From Burkholderia sp. Bp8963 (GTDB taxonomy: Bacteria > Pseudomonadota > Gammaproteobacteria > Burkholderiales > Burkholderiaceae): a DNA stretch of 64,000 nt. A program made the position numbers and the translations under genes. The notes beneath the pieces were generated by a model, which saw nothing but the letters and a program-made list of their open reading frames with translations, was not told where the DNA came from and made no database searches. Below, in pieces: positions 28,270 to 38,476 of the stretch. Location: positions 186,001 through 250,000 of the forward strand of contig NZ_QTQP01000002.1 in NCBI RefSeq assembly GCF_003854275.1, given 5' to 3'. The stretch's first letter is position 1. Every line of letters begins with the position of its first letter.

Positions 28270-28839
28270 TCAGGTTTTCGGCAGCGTGACACCGCGTTGG
28301 CCCTGATACTTCCCGCCGCGATCCGCGTACGACACGTCGCACACTTCGTCGCTCTCGAAGAAAAGGACCTGGGCGACGCCTTCATTCGCGTAGATCTTCG
28401 CGGGCAGCGGCGTCGTGTTCGAGAATTCCAGCGTGACGTAGCCTTCCCACTCGGGTTCGAACGGCGTCACGTTGACGATGATCCCGCAGCGCGCGTAGGT
28501 CGACTTGCCGAGGCAGACCGTCAGCACGGTGCGCGGAATCCGAAAATATTCGACGGTGCGGGCCAGCGCGAACGAGTTCGGCGGGATGATGCACACGTCG
28601 CCCTTGAAATCGACGAACGAGCCCTCGTCGAAGTTCTTCGGATCGACGATCGTCGAGTTGATGTTCGTGAAGATCTTGAATTCGTCGGCGCAGCGGATGT
28701 CGTAGCCGTAGCTCGAGGTGCCGTAGCTGACGATCCTGCGGCCGTCCTCGGACGCGCGAACCTGACCGGGCTCGAACGGCTCGATCATCTTGTGCTCTTC
28801 GGCCATGCGCCGGATCCACTTGTCGGACTTGATGCTCAT
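28270..28839 (-). CDS. dcd: dCTP deaminase
   Basis: Deaminates dCTP to dUTP to feed dTMP synthesis. The 189-residue product has full length. Family marks are [30 protein letters not shown] with the catalytic-site serine and arginine, and [15 protein letters not shown] with the catalytic glutamate. The ATG is at 28839. An 88-base gap separates it from the decarboxylase gene downstream, and they may share a transcript. Confidence 0.96.
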   Translation of the reverse strand: MSIKSDKWIRRMAEEHKMIEPFEPGQVRASEDGRRIVSYGTSSYGYDIRCADEFKIFTNINSTIVDPKNFDEGSFVDFKGDVCIIPPNSFALARTVEYFRIPRTVLTVCLGKSTYARCGIIVNVTPFEPEWEGYVTLEFSNTTPLPAKIYANEGVAQVLFFESDEVCDVSYADRGGKYQGQRGVTLPKT

Positions 28840-28981
28840 ATCGGGGCGCCAGGAGACGCTGCGTGACGGTAATCGAGGTAAGCGAAGGCCACCGCGAGGT
28901 AAACGAAGACCACCGGTTCAGTGCGGCGGCCGGGAAAGGCGCACATTTTACGCGATCATCGGCATGCGCATGCGGTGCCGC

Positions 28982-29518
28982 TCAACGAATCACGCCACAC
29001 GCGAGCGCGGGCCCCGCGCCGTGCTGCGGGAACGCGGGATCGCTCGGGTCGCGATGCACGAGCGCCGAGCGGTTCAGCGCCGAACGAACGCCGTCGAGGG
29101 CCAGATCGGGCGCGACGATGAAGCCTGTTGCGACGCCGTTCGCGTCCGCGTGGATGTTGCCGAGGTCGCCCGCGACGCGGGCGCCCGCGCGCAGCCGGTC
29201 AGCAGCCGGCGCAAACACCTGGCCGGCGCTCGAGCCGTCGCCCGCATTGCAATCGCCGCGCTCGTGCACCTGCAGCGCGTGGTCGCTGTTCGGCGGCAGA
29301 CCCACCAGGTTGTAGGTAACCTGCACGCCGTCCGGACGCTCGACGAGCGTCACCGTGCCGCGCGTCTGCGAGCCGACCGTCGGCTGCAGCTGCGCGTCGC
29401 CGCGCTTCTCGTGCGTCGACGAAAAGGAAGTACAGCCGGCCAGCAAGGCCAGCGCGGCGGCGGCCAGCAGCGCGTGGCACGCGCCGCCGGCGCGCGCGCC
29501 GTGATGTCGTTGATTCAT
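28982..29518 (-). CDS. SodC-like lipoprotein with a degenerate metal site
   Basis: A 178-residue lipoprotein. A signal sequence ends in the lipobox LLAGC (Cys29), followed by a Cu/Zn superoxide dismutase fold with conserved ends (VHERGDC, AGDLGNI, SALVH, ACGVIR) and the disulfide pair Cys90/Cys174. The metal site is mostly missing: aligned to E. coli SodC, the first Cu histidine is Gln83, the bridging histidine is Val101, and both following zinc histidines are gone. Only His85, Asp118 and His155 remain. It is therefore unlikely to be an active dismutase. The ATG at 29518 follows GAGGA. Function unknown; perhaps a structural or binding protein in the envelope. Confidence 0.85.
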   Translation of the reverse strand: MNQRHHGARAGGACHALLAAAALALLAGCTSFSSTHEKRGDAQLQPTVGSQTRGTVTLVERPDGVQVTYNLVGLPPNSDHALQVHERGDCNAGDGSSAGQVFAPAADRLRAGARVAGDLGNIHADANGVATGFIVAPDLALDGVRSALNRSALVHRDPSDPAFPQHGAGPALACGVIR

Positions 29519-29649
29519 GCGATCCTCATGCCGGCAGGCAGCCATCTGACACGGCGCCCACCGGGCGGGTAAAGGGACCCTGGAAAAGTCGCCATGATAC
29601 CGCGCCTTGCGGCGCCGTAAACAGCGTCCGGCCCCGTCCCGCAAGGGTT

Positions 29650-30741
29650 TTACGTATTTTGAACAACGATGCTCGGGAACTTCGACGTCATGTCGCGTGC
29701 GCGCTCCGCGATCGCGAGCGCGACGCCGCGCGCAATCTCGCGATAGCGCCGCGCGAGCTTGCCGTCCGGATCGGCCGCGACCGTCGGCGCGCCGCTGTCG
29801 GCCTGCTCGCGGATCGCGATGTCGAGCGGCAGACTGCCGAGCACGTTCACACCGTAGTCCTTCGACATCCGCTCCGCGCCACCCGCGCCGAAGATGTGCT
29901 CCTCATGGCCGCAGTTCGAGCAGACGTGGATGCTCATGTTCTCGACGATGCCGAGAATCGGAATGCCGACTTTCTCGAACATCTTCAGGCCCTTCTTCGC
30001 ATCGAGCAGCGCGATGTCCTGCGGCGTCGTGACGATCACCGCGCCCGTCACCGGCACGCGCTGCGCGAGCGTGAGCTGGATGTCGCCGGTGCCCGGCGGC
30101 ATGTCGACGATCAGATAGTCGAGGTCGCGCCAGTTGGTCTGGCGCAGCAACTGTTCGAGCGCCGACGTCGCCATCGGGCCACGCCACACCATCGGGTTGT
30201 CCTCGTCGATCAGGAAGCCGATCGAGTTCGCCTGCAGCCCGTGGCCGACGAGCGGGTTCATCGACTGGTTGTCCGGCGACTCGGGCCGCTGGCCGTGGAT
30301 GCCAAGCATGGTCGGCAGCGACGGGCCGTAGATGTCGGCGTCGAGGATGCCGACCGACGCGCCTTCCGCGGCGAGCGCGAGCGCGAGGTTGACGGCCGTC
30401 GTGCTCTTGCCGACGCCGCCCTTGCCCGACGCGACCGCGACGATGTTCTTCACGTTCGGCAGCAGCTTCACGCCGCGCTGCACGGTGTGCGCGACGATAT
30501 CCTGCGAGATGTTCACACGCGCGTCGCGCACGCCCGGCACGCTCTTCAGCGCGGCGGCGACGCGCGCGCGCACGTCGTCGTGCTGGCTCTTCGCCGGATA
30601 GCCGAGCACGACGTCGACGCTCACCGCGTCGCCGTCGATCGCCACGTTGCGCACCCCTTTGCCGGCCGCGTACGGACGGCCCGTATTGGGATCAGCGACA
30701 GCCGCGAGTGCGGCGTCGACGAGGGCCCGGTCAATGCTCAT
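29650..30741 (-). CDS. apbC: Iron-sulfur cluster carrier protein ApbC (Mrp/NBP35 family)
   Basis: A 363-residue P-loop ATPase that binds and passes on Fe-S clusters in the cytoplasm. An N-terminal MIP18/DUF59-like domain (about 1-80) is followed by the deviant Walker A GKGGVGKS (106-113), DADIYGPS, and VDMPPGTGD. The cluster-binding CxxC is CSNC in the second half. The start is the ATG at 30741. It is divergent from the OmpA-type lipoprotein gene and separate from metG, which often lies next to this gene in other bacteria; here metG is one gene further away. Confidence 0.95.
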   Translation of the reverse strand: MSIDRALVDAALAAVADPNTGRPYAAGKGVRNVAIDGDAVSVDVVLGYPAKSQHDDVRARVAAALKSVPGVRDARVNISQDIVAHTVQRGVKLLPNVKNIVAVASGKGGVGKSTTAVNLALALAAEGASVGILDADIYGPSLPTMLGIHGQRPESPDNQSMNPLVGHGLQANSIGFLIDEDNPMVWRGPMATSALEQLLRQTNWRDLDYLIVDMPPGTGDIQLTLAQRVPVTGAVIVTTPQDIALLDAKKGLKMFEKVGIPILGIVENMSIHVCSNCGHEEHIFGAGGAERMSKDYGVNVLGSLPLDIAIREQADSGAPTVAADPDGKLARRYREIARGVALAIAERARDMTSKFPSIVVQNT

Positions 30742-31088
30742 CAAAACTCCGTGAAAACGTTTTTTTCGCGCTCAAACGTCAAGAAATATCAAATAACGCG
30801 GCGAAAATCGGGAAAAGTGAAAGAATCTGTTGCATGCCATTGCGCGAACGCGCGAGCCGGCGCAATCTTCGCGTGCGGCACGCTATGGGGCCAAATCGAC
30901 CTCGTACCGCCTATATTGTAGAGGCTGACGCGTCGCGCTGCCCGAACAGCCACGCTGCCGGGCAGGGCATGCGGTTGCCTTCCGCGGCCGCCGCGAGAGC
31001 AGGACCCTCCTTCCTTTTCCGGACGGGCCTGCCTGGGAGCCGTAACTGTTGTCGTTGTCGACTCGTTCAACCAAGAGAGGAATCCAAC
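30742..31088. other. Divergent intergenic region apbC / OmpA-type lipoprotein
   Basis: A 347-base region without a gene. It must hold both promoters. TATATT at 30912-30917 is the most AT-rich spot and could be a -10 for the plus strand, but no matching -35 is found. AGAGAGGAATCC just before 31089 is the ribosome binding site of the OmpA-type gene. Confidence 0.45.
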
Positions 31089-31730
31089 ATGAGCATGAAA
31101 ATCGCGACCCGCCTGTCCGTCTTCGCGCTGGCCGGTGCACTGCTGGCCGGCTGCGCGACGCAGCAAGGCGCCAACACGGCCGTCGGCACCGGCACGGGCG
31201 CCGCACTCGGCGCCGGGATCGGCGCGCTGGCGGGCGGCGGCAAGGGCGCAGCGATCGGCGCGGGTGTCGGCGCGCTCGTCGGCGGCGTGACGGGCTACAA
31301 CTGGCAAGCGATCAAGAACAAGCTCGCGCCGTCGGCGGCGCAGACGGGCACCCAGGTGACCGAGCAGCCGGACGGCTCGCTGAAGCTGAACGTGCCGAGC
31401 TCGGTGACGTTCGCGACGAACCAGTACGCGATCACGCCGGCGTTCACGCCGCTGCTGAACGACCTGGCGACGACGCTGAACCAGAACCCGCGCGTCACCG
31501 CGTCGGTGGTCGGCTACACCGACAGCACGGGCTCGGCTTCGCTGAACCAGACGCTGTCGCAGAACCGTGCGCAGAGCGTCGTCAACGCGCTCACGCAGCG
31601 CGGCGTCGCGGGCGGCCGCCTGTCGGCGCAGGGCATGGGCCCGTCGAACCCGGTCGCCGACAACGCGACCGAAGCCGGCCGCGCCCAGAACCGCCGCGTC
31701 GAAATCTACCTGCGCGCTGCCCAGCAGTAA
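31089..31730 (+). CDS. OmpA-family outer-membrane lipoprotein with glycine-zipper
   Basis: A 213-residue lipoprotein. The signal sequence ends in the lipobox LLAGC (Cys22). Next is a glycine-zipper region (about 33-72, repeats of GAGIGAL/GAGVGALVGG) that may insert in the membrane. The C-terminal OmpA domain (about 98-213) has the peptidoglycan-binding pattern GYTDSTGSASLNQTLSQNRA and the basic end NRRVEIYL. It anchors the outer membrane to the cell wall. The ATG at 31089 has a strong AGAGGAA. A clear terminator follows at 31911. Confidence 0.92.
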   Translation: MSMKIATRLSVFALAGALLAGCATQQGANTAVGTGTGAALGAGIGALAGGGKGAAIGAGVGALVGGVTGYNWQAIKNKLAPSAAQTGTQVTEQPDGSLKLNVPSSVTFATNQYAITPAFTPLLNDLATTLNQNPRVTASVVGYTDSTGSASLNQTLSQNRAQSVVNALTQRGVAGGRLSAQGMGPSNPVADNATEAGRAQNRRVEIYLRAAQQ

Positions 31731-31910
31731 GCGCACACAAGCGTGGAATGCGCGGGCGCGCCGCCCGCACGCCCCGCCAGACAAGGCTTCCGGCGGGACA
31801 AGTAACAATTCGAAAAAAATTTCGAACTTCTGTCGCGGACCGTGGTCTTTATTAACGGTACGCGGCTGGTGTTGCCGGCGCGTCACCATTCTCCTCTTGT
31901 CGTTGTTGCT

Positions 31911-31939
31911 CCGGGGCCGTATCCGCCCCGGTTTTTTTT
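31911..31939 (+). terminator. Rho-independent terminator after the OmpA-type gene
   Basis: CCGGGGC (31911-31917) pairs with GCCCCGG (31925-31931) and is followed by eight T residues. It lies 180 bases past the stop codon, within the 375-base gap before metG. The rest of that gap holds no gene that I can see. Confidence 0.88.
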
Positions 31940-32057
31940 GCCTGCACGATCCGTGCTGCATCGCAACAACGGCCGCGCGGGCACGCGTGTTGCGTCATCC
32001 TTGCCCGCCTCCGCCCCGCCTGCCGCGGCCGCCCGCCTGCCCGGCCCGCGCCCCTGC

Positions 32058-32063
32058 TAGAAT
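32058..32063 (+). promoter_or_regulatory. Candidate -10 box for metG
   Basis: TAGAAT 43 bases before the metG ATG in GC-rich surroundings. The same hexamer stands before argH in this window. No clear -35. Confidence 0.4.
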
Positions 32064-32105
32064 CGCAGTTTCCCGAAGCTTCCCCGCTGTTCCTCTACAG
32101 ACCCT

Positions 32106-34286
32106 ATGTCCGAATCCGACCTCACTTCCGTGCAGGCCGGCGCGCCGCAAGGCCGCCGCCAGATCCTCGTCACGTCCGCGCTGCCGTACGCCAACGGCCA
32201 GATCCACATCGGCCACCTGGTCGAGTACATCCAGACCGACGTCTGGGTGCGGACGCTGCGAATGCACGGCCATGAGGTCTACTACATCGGCGCCGACGAT
32301 ACGCACGGCACGCCGGTGATGCTGCGCGCCGAGAAGGAGGGCCTGACGCCGAAGCAGCTGATCGACCGCGTCTGGACCGAGCACAAGCGCGACTTCGACA
32401 GCTTTGGCGTGTCGTTCGACAACTTCTACTCGACCGACTCGGACGAGAACCGCGTGCTGAGCGAGAAGATCTATCTCGCGCTGAAGGAAAACGGCCTGAT
32501 CGCCGAGCGCGAGATCGAGCAGGCGTACGACCCCGTCAAGGAAATGTTCCTGCCGGACCGCTTCATCAAGGGCGAGTGCCCGAAGTGCCACGCGAAGGAC
32601 CAGTACGGCGACAGCTGCGAAGTGTGCGGCTCGACCTACCTGCCGACCGAGCTGCTGAACCCGTATTCGGTCGTATCGGGCGCGACGCCGGTGCGCAAGA
32701 CGTCGAAGCACTACTTCTTCCGCCTGTCCGACCCGCGCTGCGAAACCTTCCTGCGCGACTGGGTGAGCGGCCTCGCGCAGCCGGAAGCGACCAACAAGAT
32801 GCGCGAATGGCTCGGCGACGCCGGCGAGGCCAAGCTCGCCGACTGGGACATCTCGCGCGACGCGCCCTACTTCGGCTTCGAGATCCCGGGCGCACCTGGC
32901 AAGTACTTTTACGTGTGGCTCGACGCGCCGGTCGGCTACTACGCGAGCTTCAAGAACCTGTGCGACCAGCGCGGCATCGATTTCGACGCGTGGATCCGCA
33001 AGGGCTCGACCGCCGAGCAGTACCACTTCATCGGCAAGGACATCCTGTACTTCCACACACTGTTCTGGCCCGCGATGCTCGAGTTCTCGGGCCACCGCAC
33101 GCCGAACAACGTGTTCGCGCACGGCTTCCTGACGGTCGACGGCGCGAAGATGTCGAAGTCGCGCGGCACGTTCATCACCGCGCAGAGCTACATCGACACG
33201 GGCCTGAACCCCGAGTGGCTGCGCTACTACTTCGCCGCGAAGCTGAACGCGACGATGGAAGACCTCGACCTGAACCTCGACGACTTCCAGGCGCGCGTGA
33301 ACAGCGATCTGGTCGGCAAGTACGTGAACATCGCGAGCCGCGCGGCGGGCTTCCTGATCAAGCGCTTCGACGGCCGCGTGCAGGACAGCGCGATGAACCA
33401 CCCGCTCGTCGCGAAGCTGCGCGACGCGATTCCCGGGATCGCCGCGCACTACGAGGCGCGCGAATACGGCCGCGCGCTGCGCCACACGATGGAGCTCGCG
33501 GACGAAGTGAACGCGTACGTCGACGGCGCGAAGCCGTGGGAGCTCGCGAAGGATCCGGCCAATGCGGTCGCGCTGCACGAAACCTGCAGCGTGAGCCTCG
33601 AAGCGTTCCGCCTGCTGTCGCTCGCGCTGAAGCCGGTGATGCCGCGCGTGGCGGAAGCGGTCGAGAAGTTCTTCGGCATCGCGCCGCTCGCGTGGGCCGA
33701 CGCCGCGAAGCCGCTGTCGTCCGAACAGCCGATCAACGCGTACCAGCACCTGATGACCCGCGTCGACGCGAAGCAGATCGACGCGCTGCTCGCCGCGAAC
33801 CGCGATTCGCTGCAGGCCGAGCAGACGGGTGCGGCAGCAGCCGGCGCGAATGCCGCAAATGCCGCGAAGGCGACCGTCAAGGCGAACAACAAAGCGAACG
33901 CGAAACCCGCCGCTAACGGCACGGACGGCGCGGACAACGGCGACGCGCCCATCTCGATCGACGATTTCGCGAAGATCGACCTGCGGATCGCGAAGATCGT
34001 CGCGTGCCAGGCGGTCGAAGGGTCGGACAAGCTGCTGCAGCTCACGCTCGACGTCGGCGAGGAGAAGACCCGCAACGTGTTCTCGGGGATCAAGTCCGCG
34101 TACCAGCCGGAGCAGCTCGTCGGCAAGCTGACGGTGATGGTCGCGAACCTCGCGCCGCGCAAGATGAAGTTCGGGCTGTCCGAAGGGATGGTGCTCGCGG
34201 CGTCGGCCACCGACGAGAAGGCCGAGCCGGGCCTCTACATCCTCGAGCCGCATAGCGGCGCGAAGCCCGGCATGCGCGTGAAGTAA
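32106..34286 (+). CDS. metG: Methionyl-tRNA synthetase
   Basis: Charges tRNA-Met with methionine. The 726-residue product has the class I motifs HIGHL near the N-terminus and KMSKSRG, plus a zinc knuckle CPKC...CEVC (about 157-176) of the four-cysteine type. An Ala/Lys/Asn-rich linker (about 575-610) leads to a C-terminal tRNA-binding (EMAP/Trbp111-like) domain with [13 protein letters not shown], which makes the enzyme a dimer. The ATG at 32106 is close behind the candidate promoter. It is a single gene with a strong terminator. Confidence 0.97.
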   Translation: MSESDLTSVQAGAPQGRRQILVTSALPYANGQIHIGHLVEYIQTDVWVRTLRMHGHEVYYIGADDTHGTPVMLRAEKEGLTPKQLIDRVWTEHKRDFDSFGVSFDNFYSTDSDENRVLSEKIYLALKENGLIAEREIEQAYDPVKEMFLPDRFIKGECPKCHAKDQYGDSCEVCGSTYLPTELLNPYSVVSGATPVRKTSKHYFFRLSDPRCETFLRDWVSGLAQPEATNKMREWLGDAGEAKLADWDISRDAPYFGFEIPGAPGKYFYVWLDAPVGYYASFKNLCDQRGIDFDAWIRKGSTAEQYHFIGKDILYFHTLFWPAMLEFSGHRTPNNVFAHGFLTVDGAKMSKSRGTFITAQSYIDTGLNPEWLRYYFAAKLNATMEDLDLNLDDFQARVNSDLVGKYVNIASRAAGFLIKRFDGRVQDSAMNHPLVAKLRDAIPGIAAHYEAREYGRALRHTMELADEVNAYVDGAKPWELAKDPANAVALHETCSVSLEAFRLLSLALKPVMPRVAEAVEKFFGIAPLAWADAAKPLSSEQPINAYQHLMTRVDAKQIDALLAANRDSLQAEQTGAAAAGANAANAAKATVKANNKANAKPAANGTDGADNGDAPISIDDFAKIDLRIAKIVACQAVEGSDKLLQLTLDVGEEKTRNVFSGIKSAYQPEQLVGKLTVMVANLAPRKMKFGLSEGMVLAASATDEKAEPGLYILEPHSGAKPGMRVK

Positions 34287-34331
34287 GCGGCGCGCGGGCG
34301 CATGGCCGCCCGCCGCCTGTCGTCACGTCAG

Positions 34332-34370
34332 AAAAAACCCCGCGCGATTCCAGTCGCCGCGGGGTTTTTT
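34332..34370. terminator. Bidirectional terminator between metG and tamB
   Basis: AAAAAACCCCGCG (34332-34344) pairs perfectly with CGCGGGGTTTTTT (34358-34370). With T runs on both strands it stops both convergent transcripts. Confidence 0.93.
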
Positions 34371-34394
34371 ATTGCCGCTGCACGCGCGCCGCCG

Positions 34395-37300
34395 TCACCG
34401 CCGGCCGAACCACCGGTCGAAGCGCCGCGTGTAGTTCAGGTCGACGCCCTGGAACGTGCCGCCATACCCGGACACCGACCAGAAGCGCGTCAGGTTGATC
34501 GTCGCCTTGAACGCGTTGCTCGCGGACTGCAGCCCCTGCTCGTAGCCGAGCACGAAGCGTTCGTTGATCGCCTTCGAGATCTGCACGACCTGCGGGTCGG
34601 TCAGGCCGACGTCGCTGCGGCCGATCGAGAACTCGTCGAGGCCGATGCTCTGCGCGACGCGCTTGCCGGTCGCGCTGCCGAGCAGCGCGAGCGCGGTCGT
34701 CATCGTGTTCTGCTGGCCGAGGTTGTTGCCCTGGTCGGTGCCATGGCCGAACAGCAGCCACGACAGCTTCTCGTTGTCGGACACGTTCGGCTCCGACACG
34801 AGCTTGACCGTCGGCGACTGCACCGTGCCCGTCACCTGCACGCCGGCCTCGACCTCCTGGTTGCGCCGCATCGCAAGGATGTTGATCCCCGGGTTCGACA
34901 CCGGGCCGTTGAACGTGAAGAAGCCGTTCTCGATCGCGAGCTTGCGGCCGAACGACGTGTACGTCGAGCCTTCCGTCACGCGCACGTTGCCGACCGCGCG
35001 CAACGGCACGCCGGGCGCGCTCATCACGGTGATCGTGCCGCGCAGCCCGAGATCCGCGCCGTGCCCCTTAAAGCGGAAGTCGTTGCCGAGGCCGATGTCG
35101 ATGTTCGCGCGCGGCGCGAGCGACGGCGCCGGCTTGTCCTCGGCCGGCTGCGGCTTCGCGATCGCGGTACCCGTCTGCGTCTCGCCGCGCACCGTGCCGT
35201 CCGGCCGCACGATCACGACGTCGTCGGACAGGTGCGGCGCCCCCTGTTCCGGCAGGTCGAACAGCGCGCGATCGACGACGAACTTGCCGTCGATCGCGAG
35301 CCCGCCGCGCGGCCCTTCGTTCGCGACCGTCGCCTTGCCCGACAGCGACAGCTTGCGGTCCGGCGCCGCGAACAGCTCGAGCTTGTCGGCGACGATGCTC
35401 GCGGTCAGGTCCGGCGCTTCGTTGTCGAGCCGCACGCGGCCGATCGCGCGCAGCGTGCCGTCGCCGCCGTGGAACTCGACCTGCTGGAATTCGACGAGAT
35501 TCTCCGACAGCTTGATCCTGACGATGCCGTCCTTCAGTTGCACCCCCTGGTCGACGAGCGTCGCGGACAGTTCGTCGCCCGTCAGCATCCCGGACAGGCT
35601 CGGCTTCGCCGGCGTGCCTGCCACCGTCAGCTTCAGCGCCGCGCGCCCGCCAAGCAGGTAGCTCGGCCCGAACAGGTTGCCGGTGGTCTTCAGCGACGGG
35701 ATGTCCGCGTCGATCCGGCCCGACAGCGCGCCGTCGTCCGCGACCGCGAGCACGCCGTCGCGCGGCGCGAACGGCACCGCGACGTTCGCGTCGAGCGTGC
35801 CGACCCGGTTCGCCTTGCCCTGCGCCGTCACGTTCAGCCGGTTGCCCGCGCCGAACGCGGCGCGGGCCTGCAGATCCGTCAGCCCGAGCGATGCGATGCC
35901 GCGGCCGGTTTCGACCGTCACGTCGCCGCTGCGCCGCTTGACCTGGACATGGCCGGTCGCGGTCGCGCCGAGCGAAAAATCCCAGTCGGCGTCGAGCACG
36001 ACATCGGTGCGCACCGGCGGGCGGGCGCCCGTCAGTTCCTGGCGGACCTCGAGGAAGCGCGCGACCGACGCGCCGCTCACCGAGCCCGCCGAGCGCAGCT
36101 GGCCGTGGTCGAACGCGAACGACTTCAGGTCGATCGCCGCGCCTTCGAGCGTCAGACGCGCCGCGCCGAGCGTCACGCGCCCGGCGCCCGCCGACACCGT
36201 GAGCGGCGTCTCGAGCGCGACGGCCGGCGTGCCGCGGTTCGCAAGGCGCGTCACGGTGCCGTCCCAGCGCATCCCGTCGCGGTTCTCCACGACGCCGCCG
36301 TTCGCGGCGAGCGTCAGGTCGATCACGCGGCCGCCGGCCATGCCGAGCGCCGACGCGTCGAGCGTGTGCTTCGCGCGCGTGCCGTCGAGGTTCGCGCGCA
36401 GTGTCTTCAGCTGCAGCGAGCCGAGCGCGACGTTGCTCGCGTCGACCGTGAACACGAGCGCGCCGTGCGCGCCGTCGCGGATGTCGGCGCGGCCCCGCGC
36501 GGCGCCGATCCGGTTCGAACCGACCACCACGCCTTCGGCCTTGTAGGTCGCCGTCACGTTCGGATGCGCGAAGCTGCCCGTCAGGTCGCCCTGCGCCTCG
36601 ACGAGCCCCGCGACGCCGAAGCCGAGCCGGTCGAGTTGCGGCGCATCGATCGCGAAGCGCAGGCGGTCGCCGGGCGCGCCGAAGCTGCCGCGCAGGTCGA
36701 CGCGGTTGCCCGCGATCGACAGGTTCGCGTTGCTCGGCAGGATCCGCGCGCCGGCGAGCTGCACGACGCCCGCCCCGGTCAGCGGCACGCCGTCGTACAG
36801 GCTGTCGCCGAGCTTGAAGGTCGCCTTCGTCGACACTTGCGGCGCGAACGCGCCCGACGCGGTCAGCGTGCCGTTCACACGCGTCTCGCCGCGCTTCGCG
36901 GGCGTGGCCTTCTCGGCCTTCGCGGCCTTCGTCACCTTCGCGGCCGCGCTGCCGGCGGCGGCCTTCGGCGCGCTCAACGCGGCGAGCCGCAGCGGATCGA
37001 AATTGGCGAGCGTCGCCTTCGCGTCGTAGCTCGAATGCGCGTCGTGGCGGAACACGCCGGTCAGGTCGATGCGCCCGTTGCCGGCCGTCACCCGGGCGTC
37101 GGTCAGCACCGTCTGCTGCGGCGTCAGCGCGACCTTCGCGCGCGCGCCGAGCGCGAGCTTCGGATCGTTCAGGTCGAAATCGACGGTCTGCACGCCGCTC
37201 GCGAGCGTCACGCCGACCGGCCCGCCGAGCCGCATCGGGTGCAATTCGGCGACGAACGCATTCAGGTCGAGATTGGCGACCTTCAGGTCGAAGCGGCCCT

Positions 37301-38453
37301 TGCCGCCCGCCAGCGTGCCGCCGCCCGTCACGCTGCCGTCGCGGATCAGCCTCAGCGCGAGGCCGTCGATCCGCTGCGTGTGCGCGTCGAGCCGGACGCT
37401 CGCCTTCGCGTCGACGACCGGCAGCAGGTGATCGCCGAGCGTGCCCGGCTTCGCGTTGACGATCGACACCGGGCCCGTCACCGCGAACGCGTGCGGATGC
37501 GCGGGATCGGCCGGCGCCGGCGCGAGCTCGGCGCGCACCGCGAGATCCGCGGCCGGTGCGCCGGGCGACAGTGCCTGCGGGTTCACATGATCGAACACGA
37601 GCGACGCGCGCGTAAGCGGCACTGCACCGAACGGCGCCGCCTCGACGTGCGCGCGCCCGTTCAGCTTCAGGCCGCTCGCGTCGACGTCGGCGACGAGCAC
37701 CTCGAGCGAGCCCGATACGCGCGCGCGCGCATCGACCGGCTCGTCGGAGACCTTGCCTGCATAGGTCGCGTCACCGGTCAGCGCGAACGGCCGCACGCCG
37801 TCGAGCTTCGCGCGCGCGGTCAGTGCGCCGAACGGCGTGTCGAGCCGGTCGAGCGCGAGTTCGTGCAGGCGGCCGTCGCTACGGCCACTCAACACCAGAT
37901 GGTCGAGCCGGGTCGTCGATGCGCCTTCGTGGATGGCCAGATGGTCGAAGCGCAGGTCGTCGATGCGCAGTTGCAGCGGCACGCGCAGATCCTTCGGCAT
38001 GACCGTCGGCGACGGCGGGCTCGGCGCGACTCGCACATCGATCGTGCCCGCGCGCAGATAGGTGAGCGTCACGCGCAGCGGCGCGCGGGTCACCGACCAG
38101 CGGCCGTCGAGGCGGTCGATCCGCACCTCGGTGCCGGTGCCGTCCGGGCTCGTCCACGCGAACGACTTCACGTGCACGCCGGTCGCGAGTGCACCGCCCT
38201 CGAGCGTGCCGGCAAGCCGCCCGCCGAGCACGCGCACCGCCGCCTGCCATGCGAGCTGCGTGCCGCGCTCGGTCGTGACCGCGGCAAGCACGAGCCCCGC
38301 CGCGAGCACGACGACGAGCACGATGCCGACGAGCGTCCACGCGAGCCCGCGCACGAGCCGCGAACGGCGCGGCGGACGCGGCGCGTCCTCGCGCTGGTCG
38401 TCGGGCGAATCCGGATCGTGAGGCGGCGGCGGGTCGTGGGCGTCCTTCGTCAT
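34395..38453 (-). CDS. tamB: Translocation and assembly module protein TamB
   Basis: A 1352-residue inner-membrane-anchored protein that spans the periplasm and works with TamA in outer-membrane protein insertion and phospholipid transport. A Pro/Asp-rich cytoplasmic tail is followed by one membrane anchor (about 35-60) and then a very long region of beta-strand repeats forming a groove. The conserved C-terminal DUF490 domain, including GKRVAQSIGLDEFSIG and LTRFWSVSGYGGTFQGVDLNYTRRF-type barrel-like sequence, is complete. The start is the ATG at 38453, 23 bases behind tamA, so the two form an operon. Confidence 0.94.
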   Translation of the reverse strand: MTKDAHDPPPPHDPDSPDDQREDAPRPPRRSRLVRGLAWTLVGIVLVVVLAAGLVLAAVTTERGTQLAWQAAVRVLGGRLAGTLEGGALATGVHVKSFAWTSPDGTGTEVRIDRLDGRWSVTRAPLRVTLTYLRAGTIDVRVAPSPPSPTVMPKDLRVPLQLRIDDLRFDHLAIHEGASTTRLDHLVLSGRSDGRLHELALDRLDTPFGALTARAKLDGVRPFALTGDATYAGKVSDEPVDARARVSGSLEVLVADVDASGLKLNGRAHVEAAPFGAVPLTRASLVFDHVNPQALSPGAPAADLAVRAELAPAPADPAHPHAFAVTGPVSIVNAKPGTLGDHLLPVVDAKASVRLDAHTQRIDGLALRLIRDGSVTGGGTLAGGKGRFDLKVANLDLNAFVAELHPMRLGGPVGVTLASGVQTVDFDLNDPKLALGARAKVALTPQQTVLTDARVTAGNGRIDLTGVFRHDAHSSYDAKATLANFDPLRLAALSAPKAAAGSAAAKVTKAAKAEKATPAKRGETRVNGTLTASGAFAPQVSTKATFKLGDSLYDGVPLTGAGVVQLAGARILPSNANLSIAGNRVDLRGSFGAPGDRLRFAIDAPQLDRLGFGVAGLVEAQGDLTGSFAHPNVTATYKAEGVVVGSNRIGAARGRADIRDGAHGALVFTVDASNVALGSLQLKTLRANLDGTRAKHTLDASALGMAGGRVIDLTLAANGGVVENRDGMRWDGTVTRLANRGTPAVALETPLTVSAGAGRVTLGAARLTLEGAAIDLKSFAFDHGQLRSAGSVSGASVARFLEVRQELTGARPPVRTDVVLDADWDFSLGATATGHVQVKRRSGDVTVETGRGIASLGLTDLQARAAFGAGNRLNVTAQGKANRVGTLDANVAVPFAPRDGVLAVADDGALSGRIDADIPSLKTTGNLFGPSYLLGGRAALKLTVAGTPAKPSLSGMLTGDELSATLVDQGVQLKDGIVRIKLSENLVEFQQVEFHGGDGTLRAIGRVRLDNEAPDLTASIVADKLELFAAPDRKLSLSGKATVANEGPRGGLAIDGKFVVDRALFDLPEQGAPHLSDDVVIVRPDGTVRGETQTGTAIAKPQPAEDKPAPSLAPRANIDIGLGNDFRFKGHGADLGLRGTITVMSAPGVPLRAVGNVRVTEGSTYTSFGRKLAIENGFFTFNGPVSNPGINILAMRRNQEVEAGVQVTGTVQSPTVKLVSEPNVSDNEKLSWLLFGHGTDQGNNLGQQNTMTTALALLGSATGKRVAQSIGLDEFSIGRSDVGLTDPQVVQISKAINERFVLGYEQGLQSASNAFKATINLTRFWSVSGYGGTFQGVDLNYTRRFDRWFGRR

Positions 38454-38476
38454 GCGGTGCGGGTTCGTTCAGGGTT

